DNA of 64,000 nt from Pseudophaeomoniella oleicola (taxonomy: Eukaryota; Ascomycota; Eurotiomycetes; Phaeomoniellales; Phaeomoniellaceae): positions 62,001 through 126,000 of the forward strand of contig QWDQ01000065.1 of assembly GCA_003868215.1 (NCBI GenBank), written 5' to 3'. This document shows positions 1 through 11,777 of this stretch, piece after piece. The position numbers were made by a program, and so were the translations under genes. How positions within the stretch are numbered: position 1 is the first letter of the stretch; every line of letters begins with the position of its first letter. The notes beneath the pieces are model-generated. The model was given only the letters and a program-made list of their open reading frames with translations, searched no databases and was not told the origin of the DNA.

Positions 1-2835
1 AACCTGGACCAAGCCAGCCAAGGCAGCCCATCTGCAAAGCGGAGGAGTCTTCATGGTGCAAGCTTTGGTCCAGATTTCAATGTCTTTGATATGGATACGA
101 AGAACGAAGAAGAGTCACAGATTGAGAACCAAGGTTCGGCGGAAGATGTCGACCTGGGTCCATTTGCGCCTGGCAGCCTCTCCTCCCACTATTCGACGAT
201 CCCACGCAGATCTTCTTCACTGAGGAAGTCAACCTTGCAACAGCGGCAACATGAAAGGCCATCTTTGTTCAGAAGTCGACATTCTGGAGAACTGGCAGGG
301 CCATCTCTAACTCTGACGGCGTCCAGCAACCCCAAATCGAAGCCGCGGATGTCGTTGGATAACCACTTTGCTCCTCCTGCTCGAGATAGTCCCTTCTCCC
401 AAGGTGTCCTGCCAAATGCATCGATTCATATTGTCAGCTCACAGGCAGGCTGCCAGCATGTGCCCCACCCTCTGTCGAGAACACTGACTCAATCGTCGTC
501 GAGTTCAAGCATGGCAGAAGACTCACCTACCCATGAGCCTATTCACAAATTCGAGAGACCAAGGGCACTATTAGATTTCTCCAAGTCTTTGCCTATTGGA
601 GCTTCGAGACCAACGGAATTGCAAGCGAGCCAACCCAGCTCCCAGGGCTCCTTTGCAACCCCTGCCAGCTACAAGTTTGCGAAACCATTGCCTGCAGCTT
701 TCATGTCCACTGGGTTGATTTCGAAGAAGAACCGCAATGTTGAGGAGCCTCATGGGGGACTACCGAAAGCTCATATGCCAGATACGCCATGCAAACGAGC
801 TAGTCTTCACCTAACAGATGTAGTGGACCCAAAAGTTGAAGGAGGTGCACGGCCTAAGGAGATAAGGCAGTCTTGGGGAGCACCATCAACGCCAAACATC
901 TTTGGGCCAAAACCAGGTCAGTATTCTTATCCACCCGGAACGAGCTTGTTCAGCAATCCCGCTCGTCAACCTCTTGAAAGGCGGACGAGCTTTGTCAGTA
1001 TTGATGGCGACGACAAAACCCGGTCATCTCAATCTCCAACGGCGCGCCCAGCAAGTCGATCAACAACTGAAGACTTTCCACCAACCCCAACGAAGCGTAA
1101 CTTTTCGCAGAGCTTGAACGGCGCGCAAGGTCGACAGATGTATAATGCAGAGGGGAGCGCTTCCAGAGTGACTCCAACCGCCAGATTCTCGAGCAGTAAG
1201 TCGAATTCTATTAGCTCTTCTCCACACAGTGTTGGTGAGGACAGCGACAGTGTGATGGGAGACTCCCCATCCACCGGCCTGAGCCTCAAGTCTTCGCTAA
1301 ATGCTATCATCGCCCCTGCCTCTTTCACCAAGTCGAGGCTGTTGAAGAACTTCAATACTTCGACTCCGATGTCAGAGAAGGCTGCAGTGGTACCTTTTCT
1401 TACTATTTCCACGTCTGGTCCCGATGCTAAAGTTCTCTGCCTGTCTACAGCAAGCCCTCACGCCACCCGCCACGAATTCCACTCCCCTCATACGCCTCAA
1501 GAACATTTGGTACCTCCTGACCCAAGCGGTCTTTCCATCTCGGCACACAATGAAACGCATCGTTTCCATAGTTCCGCTCTACCAGCTACTCCAACAGCAT
1601 CTCGAGAATACTTTCCGAATTTCAGCAATCGTTCTAGTCTTCCAGCGACTGGGGCAGTTGCCGCCGAGCTTGATGAGTCATTGACATCAAGATTTGAGAA
1701 AGTCGAGCTCGTCGGATCTGGCGAGTTCTCTCAAGTCTACAGAGTCGCAAAGCAACCAGAATACTCCCCCTTTCACCCAGTTTTCTCCCTCTCTGCAAGT
1801 CGTTCGTCGTCACAAGCTTCTCTGCCAGAAAGGGTATGGGCGGTCAAAAAATCAAGGTATCCTTATGCTGGTGTGAAGGATCGTCAGAAGAAGATCCACG
1901 AGGTCGATGTCCTAAAAGCTTTGGGTCACAGTGACCATATTGTGTCGTTCGTCGATAGCTGGGAAGACCATAATCACCTTTACATCCAGACCGAGTTTTG
2001 CGAAGAGGGTACCTTGAGTGAATTTCTAGGCCAAGTGGGCATGCAGGGCCGGTTGGACGACTTCAGAATCTGGAAGATTCTCCTGGAGCTTTCTTTGGGG
2101 CTGAAGCATGTTCACGACCACGGATTCATACACCTTGATATCAAGCCAGCCAACATCCTAGTGACGTTTGAAGGAGTGCTAAAGGTTGCCGACTTTGGCA
2201 TGGCAGCAAAATGGCCAGCCAAAGCCAATATCGAAGGAGAAGGTGATCGTGAATATATTGGCCCTGAAATTCTCAAAGGTCAATACGATAAGCCTGCCGA
2301 CATCTTCGCTCTGGGTCTCATCATGGTTGAGATAGCAGGCAACGTTACTCTCCCGGAGAATGGCACATCTTGGCAGAAACTTCGCAACGGAGATTTGAGT
2401 GATGTACCAAGCCTGACCTGGAGTTCCGAGAACAGCAACGTCATGCGCGACATCTCAGGTAGTGCTCTGGACAAGGAGCCATCTTTCGAGATGCAAGATG
2501 TTAGCGGTTTGGATGACTCACAGTTGCCTGAATCTCCGAGCTCACGCAGAAGCCTTCGAGGGAAGAAGTCTACTACGCATATGACACGCAGCGGAGAATT
2601 GATGGAGCCTCCAACCTGGATGATCGATCCAAACAGCGAAAACGGATTAGAACGTATCATCCGTTGGATGATCACCCCACACCCAGCAAGTCGTCCCAAA
2701 GTCGATGATATTCTCCAGACTGTGGGTGTACAATTTGCCGACAACCGCCGGCGTGCTGGAGCTACGATCTTCGAGGGCAACTGGGGTCCAGCGGATGAAG
2801 TGCTGGCTGAAGATGCTGAGATGATTGACGTATAA
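1..2835 (+). CDS. wee1: Wee1-type mitotic inhibitor kinase (5' partial)
   Basis: Dual-specificity-like kinase that phosphorylates the Tyr of Cdk1 and delays mitotic entry; acts in the nucleus and cytoplasm. The frame is open from base 1 through an in-frame Met at 91, and the residues before that Met (SAKRRSLHGASFGPDF) look conserved, so the true start lies upstream of the window. Counting from 91 there is a roughly 530-residue Ser/Pro-rich regulatory region, then a kinase domain at about 535-880: glycine loop GSGEFSQVY, lysine in WAVKKSRY, catalytic HLDIKPAN, DFG, and the Wee1-style EGDREYIGPEIL. A long insert with Asp/Ser-rich sequence sits before the last kinase helices, as is usual in this family. 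No intron is visible. The 3' end faces the Ypt6 gene. Identification rests on motifs and domain order; the family is clear, exact orthology is inferred. Confidence 0.93.
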   Translation, partial: NLDQASQGSPSAKRRSLHGASFGPDFNVFDMDTKNEEESQIENQGSAEDVDLGPFAPGSLSSHYSTIPRRSSSLRKSTLQQRQHERPSLFRSRHSGELAGPSLTLTASSNPKSKPRMSLDNHFAPPARDSPFSQGVLPNASIHIVSSQAGCQHVPHPLSRTLTQSSSSSSMAEDSPTHEPIHKFERPRALLDFSKSLPIGASRPTELQASQPSSQGSFATPASYKFAKPLPAAFMSTGLISKKNRNVEEPHGGLPKAHMPDTPCKRASLHLTDVVDPKVEGGARPKEIRQSWGAPSTPNIFGPKPGQYSYPPGTSLFSNPARQPLERRTSFVSIDGDDKTRSSQSPTARPASRSTTEDFPPTPTKRNFSQSLNGAQGRQMYNAEGSASRVTPTARFSSSKSNSISSSPHSVGEDSDSVMGDSPSTGLSLKSSLNAIIAPASFTKSRLLKNFNTSTPMSEKAAVVPFLTISTSGPDAKVLCLSTASPHATRHEFHSPHTPQEHLVPPDPSGLSISAHNETHRFHSSALPATPTASREYFPNFSNRSSLPATGAVAAELDESLTSRFEKVELVGSGEFSQVYRVAKQPEYSPFHPVFSLSASRSSSQASLPERVWAVKKSRYPYAGVKDRQKKIHEVDVLKALGHSDHIVSFVDSWEDHNHLYIQTEFCEEGTLSEFLGQVGMQGRLDDFRIWKILLELSLGLKHVHDHGFIHLDIKPANILVTFEGVLKVADFGMAAKWPAKANIEGEGDREYIGPEILKGQYDKPADIFALGLIMVEIAGNVTLPENGTSWQKLRNGDLSDVPSLTWSSENSNVMRDISGSALDKEPSFEMQDVSGLDDSQLPESPSSRRSLRGKKSTTHMTRSGELMEPPTWMIDPNSENGLERIIRWMITPHPASRPKVDDILQTVGVQFADNRRRAGATIFEGNWGPADEVLAEDAEMIDV

Positions 2836-4317
2836 TTTATCTATCGTTCGATCTATACCTATGCTTGTTATAAAGCCAGGATACCGGTCACAAGCCTATC
2901 ATCATCAGGTTGGACACACTCAAGCACACGCGTCTTTAAGCGCCTAAAGTCAGACGGCGGTTCTCGAGAGATGGGAACGGGGAGGCATGATACGTCCATC
3001 TTTGAGCTACATGTCATGGGCATTGTTTGCAATGATTATATGAGCATCAAGGAAATTCTGCATTCATATTCAGAGAGTAACATGACAGAATTGACGGGTA
3101 ACAGTACTCCTTGCAAGATGTTGAATGGACTTGTCTTAGGGGTTGCCCAGGTTCGGGAGCAACTTCATCATTATGTATGGATTTAAAGGGTTCTTGCGAA
3201 ACAATCAAGCGTTTTGTTGTCTATCTTATAGCACAGGTCGGAGTATGGGTATGGTATGTTATAACAGCTTATGACGTGGAACAAGGTCAATTAGGGACTA
3301 CTATGGGGTTTTGCTTTGGGAAAGAAATGGAAGGGGCTTACTTGTTTGCTAAGGGATATTCCCAGGTCACACACTCTCCAGCGCGTGAAATGGAAAGGGA
3401 AGAAGGGATTGGAGGCGAGACGCTCCATGGCAGGTCAATTGAAATAGTCAGCTGCTTATAAGCAGTCTATAGCTAGATGGTAGCTACCTAGATACGTCAA
3501 GGCAGACACTACTTGTCAAAGTCGTCATGTTTGAGTCTTCCATTAACACTGGTCCTTCTGATGATGTTTCCTTCCTTCCTCCTTTCGAGAAAAGCAAGTC
3601 TGCGTACCTAGCTAGGGGGACTGACTGACTGATTGACTGAATCCATACACTGTATCTTTTGTTTTCTTCTCTTCTCTTCTCTTCTCTGTTCCCCCTTTTC
3701 CTCCCTTTTCTTCATATCCAAAAATAAATAAAAAATTGATGCGTCTAAGTGGATGAACATTGAACCTATTTTAATTGTTGTTCGTTTCCAAAAAAAAAAC
3801 CCCTGACATCAACCTTTTTTTTTTTTTCTTTTTCCACGAAAATTGATATTGGTCTGGTTTGGTTCGGGCTTGTTCATGTTTCATGTTCATCGTTTAGGCG
3901 GAAGGAGGGGAGAAGAAGGAGAGTGGTTGGGAAAAGATGAAAAAGGAAGTGAAGAGATAGAGATAAGAAATAGGTAGGTATGCGGAAAAGGAATTGACTT
4001 CATTTTAGATTAGATGGATTATGATGATTGGAGGGAAAGAGGGAGAAAGGGGAGGTTGGATGTACATAGAGGTATGTAAGTATAGGATGTGTATGAAGAT
4101 AGGTGGAGGGATCATAGTCATTAATCTTTTCTTTCCTCTGGAGATGTTGTGATTGTTTGTTTGTTTGGAGTGACAGAATGGGGACTGGGAACCCGGTCCG
4201 TCGATCATTTGAGGTTTGGTTTTGGTATGTGTGAAGAGTAATTTGGACAGCTGAGTAGACACGGAAGTTGGATTGTGTGATGAGAATATGCATTGCTTTT
4301 GATATGTACAGCTTCTC
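2836..4317. other. Convergent spacer, 3' ends of wee1 and ypt6
   Basis: No supported gene. It contains a TTCTC pyrimidine repeat near 3660-3690, A and T homopolymers near 3790-3830, and a purine-rich stretch on the plus strand at 3895-4060 that probably belongs to the long 3' UTR of the minus-strand Rab gene. Short reading frames here are low-complexity. Confidence 0.6.
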
Positions 4318-5139
<822 letters not shown>

Positions 5140-5736
5140 TATGGTTGAATGTAAATCCGATTAACGGACGTATACTCGGTGAGGTCGGTCCGCAGGTAGA
5201 ATAGGAGTACCAACAAACAAAATGACACAACTGAAGCTATGCAAATCTTCTGTGGCAGCAACAACACGGTTAACAGGAGGGAGAAGAAGGAGGTAGGTTT
5301 CGAAGAAGTTGCAGCGAGTCTCCTATTGCGATCAAGAGGTTCCCAATGCGTCGGCGATGAAATAATTCCAAGACAATGAGAAGGGGGTCTGATCCCAGGC
5401 AATCATAGAGAGAAGTGACCAGGGTCCAACTCGTACAGTAAGTTACCTTAATTAACTAAGGTAAAGTAAATCAATTACCTTACACGATTGTTTAGGCCTC
5501 ACCCGCGTCTACTACGTAGTAACTCCGAAGGCAGATCGTGCCAAGCCCCAACGTCACGAAAAGCAAAGCTTCAAGTTGCTGTTGTCCCAAAGCTACAATA
5601 ATACCTTCATTTCCACGTTTCACGGCTGCATCCAGGTGAACTTCGTGACGGCGACCATTATCCACCCCTCTCCGACCAGCAGACGCTGCTTCCTTACCTA
5701 ATTTTCAGCTTGTCACGGGATTCATTTCAGCCAGCC
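5140..5736. promoter_or_regulatory. Divergent promoter region between ypt6 and VMA16
   Basis: About 600 bases separate two divergently transcribed genes. It holds an inverted repeat (TTACCTTA at 5443-5450, TAAGGTAA at 5457-5464) and a 12-base perfect palindrome TACTACGTAGTA at 5510-5521. Whether either binds a factor cannot be told from the sequence. Confidence 0.45.
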
Positions 5737-6568
5737 ATGAGTCTGGTCTACCCTGCTGGCGGTGCCGTTGCCGCCTTGGGGGTTGTTGGGCTTTGTAAGC
5801 TAGATATTCATGCGATACGATAGTGGTCACTGATCAATATGCAGATATGCTTTTTAATGGTGAAGGAGAAGCCTTCAACGTATGACTAGTCTCCATCTCC
5901 ACTCGACAGCGCAACGATTGACAACATTACACAGGTCGGACAATTCCTCGAGAGCGTCTCGCCATATGCCTGGGCGAATCTGGGTATTAGTTTATGCATT
6001 GGCCTCAGCGTCGTTGGAGCAGCATGGTACTTGAAATCATATCCACAGTCTGCGGTCGAACATCTGGCTGATCATATTGCGAAACACAGGGGTATCTTCA
6101 TTACTGGTTCTTCGATCATCGGTGGTGGTGTTAAGGCGCCTCGAATTCGGACGAAAAACTTGATTTCCATCATTTTTTGTGAAGTCGTTGCTATTTACGG
6201 TGTCATCATGGCAATCGTGTTCAGCAGCAAGGTTGAAGCGGTACAACCACAGGTGGATCTGTACTCGGCGAGCAACTACTATACTGGATATGCGCTGTTC
6301 TGGGCAGGAGTAACAGTTGGAGCGTGCAACCTGATTTGTGGTGTCAGTGTAGGAATCAACGGTTCAAGTGCTGCGTTGGCGGATGCGAGTGATCCTAGCC
6401 TGTGAGTTGACAGCCATGAGCCGCCTAGATTGTCTTTGCTGACATGCCCGGTACAGATTCGTCAAGGTGCTTGTCATCGAAATCTTCAGTTCAGTTCTAG
6501 GGCTATTCGGGTTGATCATCGGTCTATTGACATCTTCAAAAGCCAATGAATTTTCGGGAAGAGAATGA
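5737..6568 (+). CDS. VMA16: V-type ATPase proteolipid subunit c''
   Basis: Membrane subunit of the V0 rotor that carries protons across vacuolar and Golgi membranes. I read five exons: 5737-5794, 5845-5879, 5935-6026, 6090-6401 and 6457-6568, all introns GT-AG and 50-63 bases. The spliced protein starts [11 protein letters not shown], has an N-terminal hydrophobic helix peculiar to c'' subunits, and then two c-like hairpins. The segment [20 protein letters not shown] crosses the third intron, and the essential buried Glu lies in [11 protein letters not shown]. The end is ANEFSGRE. Length (about 202 residues) suits the family. The intron-retaining reading of exon 4 begins with unrelated residues ([12 protein letters not shown]), so the splice is favoured. 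Confidence 0.93.
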
Positions 6569-8012
6569 AAGTTCGTGGCCAAATTCTCGACTCATATGGA
6601 CGCGCGGAGCAGTCTTCGAAGCATTCTGTCGGCTATGTGAAATTCGGATCGAAACAGACCAGTCGTAGCCGTTAGTACCCTCACTAGATGGCTGACTGCG
6701 CTCAATCAAAGATCGCTCTACTACACCCAAGCGTTCAGTGAGAGCAACCACTCTGGCATCCCGCTACCAGTTCAACTACTGGCATGCTGCCTATGACCAG
6801 TTCAAGATGATGTCCTTACCTTGTTTTCAAGCAAAGTGTGAGGTCTATGTATATATTTTTGTACCAGATGTAATCTATCGTCCAGATTTCCAAGTCATGG
6901 TTCATAACCTCCAATTTCGGATGGGTTCCTTAGGGGGTCTCCTTTAGGGGAGACAACAAGCATTTTAAGAGTTACTTGTTCCAACTATACGTGGTGTATA
7001 CATCGCTTTTCCGCTTGTTCTGGTAATTCAGTGTGAACGATCTCATGGCGGCAGAAGCAGATGTCGAGGTTGCAAAGGGGATACCTTCTACTGAACGAAG
7101 GAGATGTGGCTTGCCAAGAACTACACATTTCAGCCTTGACACCAACATCCTATTTCCATTGCCAGACGATCGAAACCAGTCCTTAGCCACAATTGAATAT
7201 CTTATCAAGACGGTTGGCGAACAATGTTGTCAACTGTTAGGAACAGTCTCATATATCGCTATCGATCTTCGTTGACCATCTACCCGTAAACTGCGCACTT
7301 CCCGTGACAAGGTGAGTAGCTAGGGCTACCAGACACAGTGCATGCAATGCCCTCAGAGGTCTTCAGTTTTTGTTCTGCCAATTGGCGCGTTGTTTGATGT
7401 TAATCTACAAGCATGGTGATACCATACTGGATAGTATGGGACCACGTTCGTTGTACATTTCTGATGATCTGTCGACGGGGGCCAATCATCCGCCTTTTCC
7501 GCTCCAATGTGTGGAATACTGGTGGAGATGTAGAAGATGATCCCTGTAAGCCACCTGCAAGTAGCGACGTGTGATTGTGACCAAAAGCACAGTGCCGCCG
7601 CAAGTGCGCTCTTGCAATGTGTAGGAGGTCCCTATTCTTTGAGGTATATAGGGATGCCTTGGGCGTGATACCCTGCATGGCGTTCTTGCATCATTGCAAA
7701 CCAGGAGTTCTCGTCTCAACCTCAACAATGATTGGGGACCTCTTCCTGAACGATTGCTAGGGAACAACTTGTTCAGATTGTTTAGTGACAGTCGTGCATG
7801 ATTCCGCAAGCCGTCTTGGAGTAATCTGGTTTGCTCCTATCACCTGCAACCTACACCTCCACCGTTCCTTCTTACTTCGCTCATTGCTAACATACCGGAC
7901 TTTTCTTTCTCGAGCTGTGAACCAAGATCCTGATTACCTTTACAACACTTTCCCAACCAGACCAACATGTGACCCACCTGATATCGCAGGAGAGTCTAGC
8001 TGAAGTCGTTAT
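6569..8012. other. Spacer without a supported gene
   Basis: About 1.4 kb between VMA16 and a coiled-coil gene. Only short overlapping frames on both strands (up to 107 codons), none with domain-like sequence. The last 300 bases are CT-rich and probably promoter and 5' UTR of the next gene. Confidence 0.5.
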
Positions 8013-9914
8013 ATGTGCTTCAATGCGACCGGTGCTTACGTGCCCGTGTCTAGTACCCGAGTGGAAACTGGATATTCAGTCAGGGATGACCTTGTCCATT
8101 GTTCAACGGTGATCCACTTGATTTCACTCCTGCGAAAAACTCAACCATTGGCCGGCATGGTCACCTTATCGAATGAAATGGCCCATGGTTCACTTGACAC
8201 GGATATCCAGAACGAGCAGGGCCCACGTCGCTTGCCGAACCATCTCAACCTTGCACGTGACGAAGGTGATGGTCACTCAGGCATGAAATGTTCTGCAGTG
8301 CATGAAGAGGGCCAGGAAAACGCAGCTTTTACCAGCGTGTACGAACGCATGCAGAACTTATCCAGTGTAATAACAGTACTCAGCACGCTGGAAACCGATT
8401 TCGCCAGTGATTACAGGCATCTAGAATTTCAGTTCAGTGTCGTTGCGAGAGCAAAAGAAGACTTAGAAAGTCGGTTCACGGTCGTTGCAAGAGCGAAAGA
8501 GAACCTAGAATGTCAGTTCAATGCTGTTGTGGAAGAAAAAGAGAAGCTGAGAATCTCGCTGAACGCTTTCGACGGCATCGATGTTGCCGAATTTCATCGA
8601 CTTCGCCAGAGGGAACCAGAACTGGAAAGCATTATAGGGATCGCACAAACAAACTTGAACGATGAACGGGCGAATTCCTCTAGATACATTAGCTCTCTCA
8701 ATGAGCGGCTAGCGACTAGTCAGCAAGAGGTTGAAATACAGAAGGAAGCCTTGCAACAGGCTCATCAACATCTTGAAACGCTCAACAAGAGGCTTGAGGT
8801 TAAAAACGTGGATATTCTGGCTTTGCAGAGGCTATTGGAAGATACTGATCAGGATCGCTCCGCTCTCAAGGAGAAATTAGCTAGCAATAACGGAATTTTG
8901 CGGGATAAAAACGACGCATTATCAGAGGCTCTTACGCACAACAATACGCTTAAAGAGACCTTCAAAGTTAAGGGCCAGCACTTAGGACGTCTCCAAGAGC
9001 AACTTACAGAAGTACATACTCAGGTCGATACCCTATGTCTGACAGTGAGATCCAACGAGAAAGAGCTGAAACAGATGCAGAATAATCTAGCAGAGAAGGA
9101 CAAGCAAGTAGATCGACTGGAAACAGATCTATTGGTCAAAGAGGATGACCTGTCACGGTTGAGCGTGAAATTCACAGTAGCTCAACAAGAGTCTGATGCC
9201 CTCAATGAGAAGTTGAGGTCCAAAGAAAAGGACTACGATGAACTGATGGAATCTCTTAACGAGACGACAGACACGAGCGAATTAGGACTCTGGGATACAG
9301 TCAACGAATACGACCGAACCGCCTCCACGATTAGACTCAAAACTCGAAAACGCCATTCATCAGAACCTCCAGCTTTTCGGGATGGAAGTGATCGATACTA
9401 TGACACCGATGACGAGCAACGAATACCACAGGCACTAAAAGCAGGACGTAAACGCCTCGTCAGTGAACCTCCTGCAGAAGAGCCTTTCAAGAATGGGTTT
9501 CCGCACTTAAGACAGCCGACGACGCTGCTCCGTTTGATGATTCAATACCTCAGCATGCAGTGCAGCCAGCAGGAAAGACAGATTAAGGAACTGTTAAAGC
9601 ATATCTCCGAACAGAACATCCATATGCATGATTATCACAAATCTGACTGTATTAATCTCTGGGACACGAGCTACCTTCTCACGAAGCTCGCGGACGTTAT
9701 GAAAGTGATACCAGGTGATTATGAAGGGTTTTTTCAGAAGCTTGAGTTCAGTGCTGGAATTGAGATCAGGTTGAGAGCTAATACCATTTTTAAGAGCACG
9801 TTTTCAAGAAAGGGTAAACCAAGGAATGGCACGGCGAAAAGGAAGTTGCATGAGGTCGTCGAGGGTAAAGAGCATGACGAGAGCGAGAAAGAGAAGAAGA
9901 GGTTGATGATATGA
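8013..9914 (+). CDS. Coiled-coil protein, unknown function
   Basis: Uninterrupted 633-codon frame. I do not recognise a family. Residues about 130-420 are a long heptad-like coiled coil rich in Leu, Glu, Lys and Gln (for example LNERLATSQQEVEIQKEAL), followed by a charged hinge with RKRHSSEPPAFRDG and a near-copy GRKRLVSEPPAEEP, a shorter helical domain (about 495-590), and a basic, probably nuclear-targeting tail (GKPRNGTAKRKL). Residues 140-181 are three tandem 14-residue units. The first Met is followed by 48 residues without coiled-coil character, so translation may really begin at 8157 (MVTLSNEMAHG). The coiled coil could suggest a scaffold or nuclear-envelope role, but that is a guess. 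Flanked by long spacers; it may be lineage-specific. Confidence 0.7.
   Translation: MCFNATGAYVPVSSTRVETGYSVRDDLVHCSTVIHLISLLRKTQPLAGMVTLSNEMAHGSLDTDIQNEQGPRRLPNHLNLARDEGDGHSGMKCSAVHEEGQENAAFTSVYERMQNLSSVITVLSTLETDFASDYRHLEFQFSVVARAKEDLESRFTVVARAKENLECQFNAVVEEKEKLRISLNAFDGIDVAEFHRLRQREPELESIIGIAQTNLNDERANSSRYISSLNERLATSQQEVEIQKEALQQAHQHLETLNKRLEVKNVDILALQRLLEDTDQDRSALKEKLASNNGILRDKNDALSEALTHNNTLKETFKVKGQHLGRLQEQLTEVHTQVDTLCLTVRSNEKELKQMQNNLAEKDKQVDRLETDLLVKEDDLSRLSVKFTVAQQESDALNEKLRSKEKDYDELMESLNETTDTSELGLWDTVNEYDRTASTIRLKTRKRHSSEPPAFRDGSDRYYDTDDEQRIPQALKAGRKRLVSEPPAEEPFKNGFPHLRQPTTLLRLMIQYLSMQCSQQERQIKELLKHISEQNIHMHDYHKSDCINLWDTSYLLTKLADVMKVIPGDYEGFFQKLEFSAGIEIRLRANTIFKSTFSRKGKPRNGTAKRKLHEVVEGKEHDESEKEKKRLMI
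8430..8555 (+). repeat. Three tandem 42-base in-frame units
   Basis: Units at 8430-8471, 8472-8513 and 8514-8555 encode QFSVVARAKEDLES, RFTVVARAKENLEC and QFNAVVEEKEKLRI. The first two are most alike, the third is diverged. They lie inside the coiled-coil gene. Confidence 0.85.
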
Positions 9915-11777
9915 TATTGAAAGGATCTCTACGGTGTTGGACTTGATAATCTTAATGTGTACGCCGAATATCGTGTTGCTTTCCACAGCCGTATGTATTT
10001 AGCTCACATTGTCTCCCGAATATGGGCTTCAGGAGGGGTATACCTCATAACAAAATGAAGAGAGATGTTTCCAAAGCGTCAGCTCTGATATTGATGAAGA
10101 CATCAGTCAACCTCGACATCCAGGAATTTACTTAGTCATGAACAATAAGATGACTCAGCAATGACGCCAGTGAAAGCCATAGGACAGGTTCGTACTCCAA
10201 TCACTTATCATTTGCATGCAAGACCAACCCCCCAGCCGATTGCTTATTCCAGAGCACAGAGCATGATCCTCAGAGGCTTTCTCGATTGATCTCGTGCGTA
10301 GTTGGCACAAATGAAACTTGGACATGCGCTCTTCCTTAAGTTTGCTCCGGAGACTATCTCCCGGCGTGACCGAAAGCCAAAGTCAATGCTGAGACGCAAG
10401 GCAGACATTCGCCCCATATGAGATGATCGATACTTTCTCAAGTGCCGAGTCATTTTCAAGTCGAAGGAGTACACAATATAGACGGTGTAGGTTTGGCGAG
10501 AAGAATCATGAAGCCGATGGTGATTATTTGAACGATATCTTTCCCATACAAATCCCACCAACACGAGGACACGCTCTATTCAACGGCTTCGGAAATGCCA
10601 TGTGTATCCCAAATCACATACTTGGATCCGTCGAAACTCTAAAGGTCTCTATCAAAGCTAGATCACCATTCACTACAATAGAGTTGACATGTGTGCCTGA
10701 CGTCTGTGGAGCTTTCGGTCTGGTTGAAACTCACATCGAAGTTGAGGCCAGCTGAAGCGTCTATGCCGATTTCAAAGGCGGATGCGGCCTGAGCTCCTAG
10801 AGACGAAGGTGCTCACAAATCCATAACATCATGAGAATGACTTACGTTCAGCAAAGCTTTGTTCAGTGTGCCATGTACGCCAATCCAGCAATCAGAGCAA
10901 CGGCTAAGATATTTTCCAGTTCGAAGACAAAGGTAAATTGAATGATTGTGTGGAATGAAGAACTCTTAATCGTCCAGGTTGCTGATCGATTCAGGAAGGT
11001 GTCGAGGATACTTTGATGGTCCCAAGGCATGCCAGGCGCTTACCATACATCTCCCATGGATATCCGTCTTCCGAGAGAGGTTCTATATCTATAGTATAGC
11101 GCGGTCTGTACCATCCGACGTCTCGAGTTATCTCGACTGTCTGTACAGGAAGGCAGGATCAGCTCGATGCCCTTGACCTCTAGACTATTCCTGAAGACAT
11201 CAGGCACTTCCCTTCCGCGAATTGTTCACGCATACTCTCTGGCCCAATTACCGAGACTTTCTTCGTCAAAGTCAATCGAGCGAGACCTTTGATTGGAAGA
11301 TGGCCCTTGCACGACCTTTCAAGCATCTTGCTTTTGTCTTGACTTTCTAAGTCGTACGGAAATCAGGCGCAGGGAGAAATGCGAGCTCTCAGACCGACTC
11401 CACCATCAGCCCTATAGCCTTTCCCCACGAAAGCTTTGTTGATAGTAGACCTCAACCGCGTGCTGTTCGCTGAAACCATTGGAAAGGTCACAAACACTAG
11501 GCTAAGTATATCCGACATTGTAACCTTTGACTTCGGATCGTTCGATATTGATCACTGTCGTATTCACACTAACTTGTTGGGGCCGCCTCCTGGGACATTA
11601 TGTTTTCGGCTTGCAGTCATACCTGCGCCCGGGTTATATATGCATTTCACTATTTGCTCAGATGAGTCCAATCTCTCATGTAACCCGGTCTCACTTCGTC
11701 ATATCTATTTCTACCAGCTACAAAGCCACTCCTGTTCTGTGCCTATTCCATAGGCACGTACCTCTCGGTCCAGGAAC
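9915..11777. other. Long spacer with possible relic coding segments
   Basis: No intact gene. Short stretches on the minus strand between about 10560 and 11290 read like protein (for example ASAFEIGIDASAGLNFDVSF around 10700-10800, and RDVGWYRPRYTIDIEPLSED around 11060-11130), as if a secreted-protein gene had decayed here. The last 300 bases probably hold the promoter of the bZIP gene. Confidence 0.35.

Noticed and set aside
3111-3461. 116-codon plus-strand frame after wee1
   Set aside because: No domain, no start context and it lies in the 3' UTR zone of two convergent genes.
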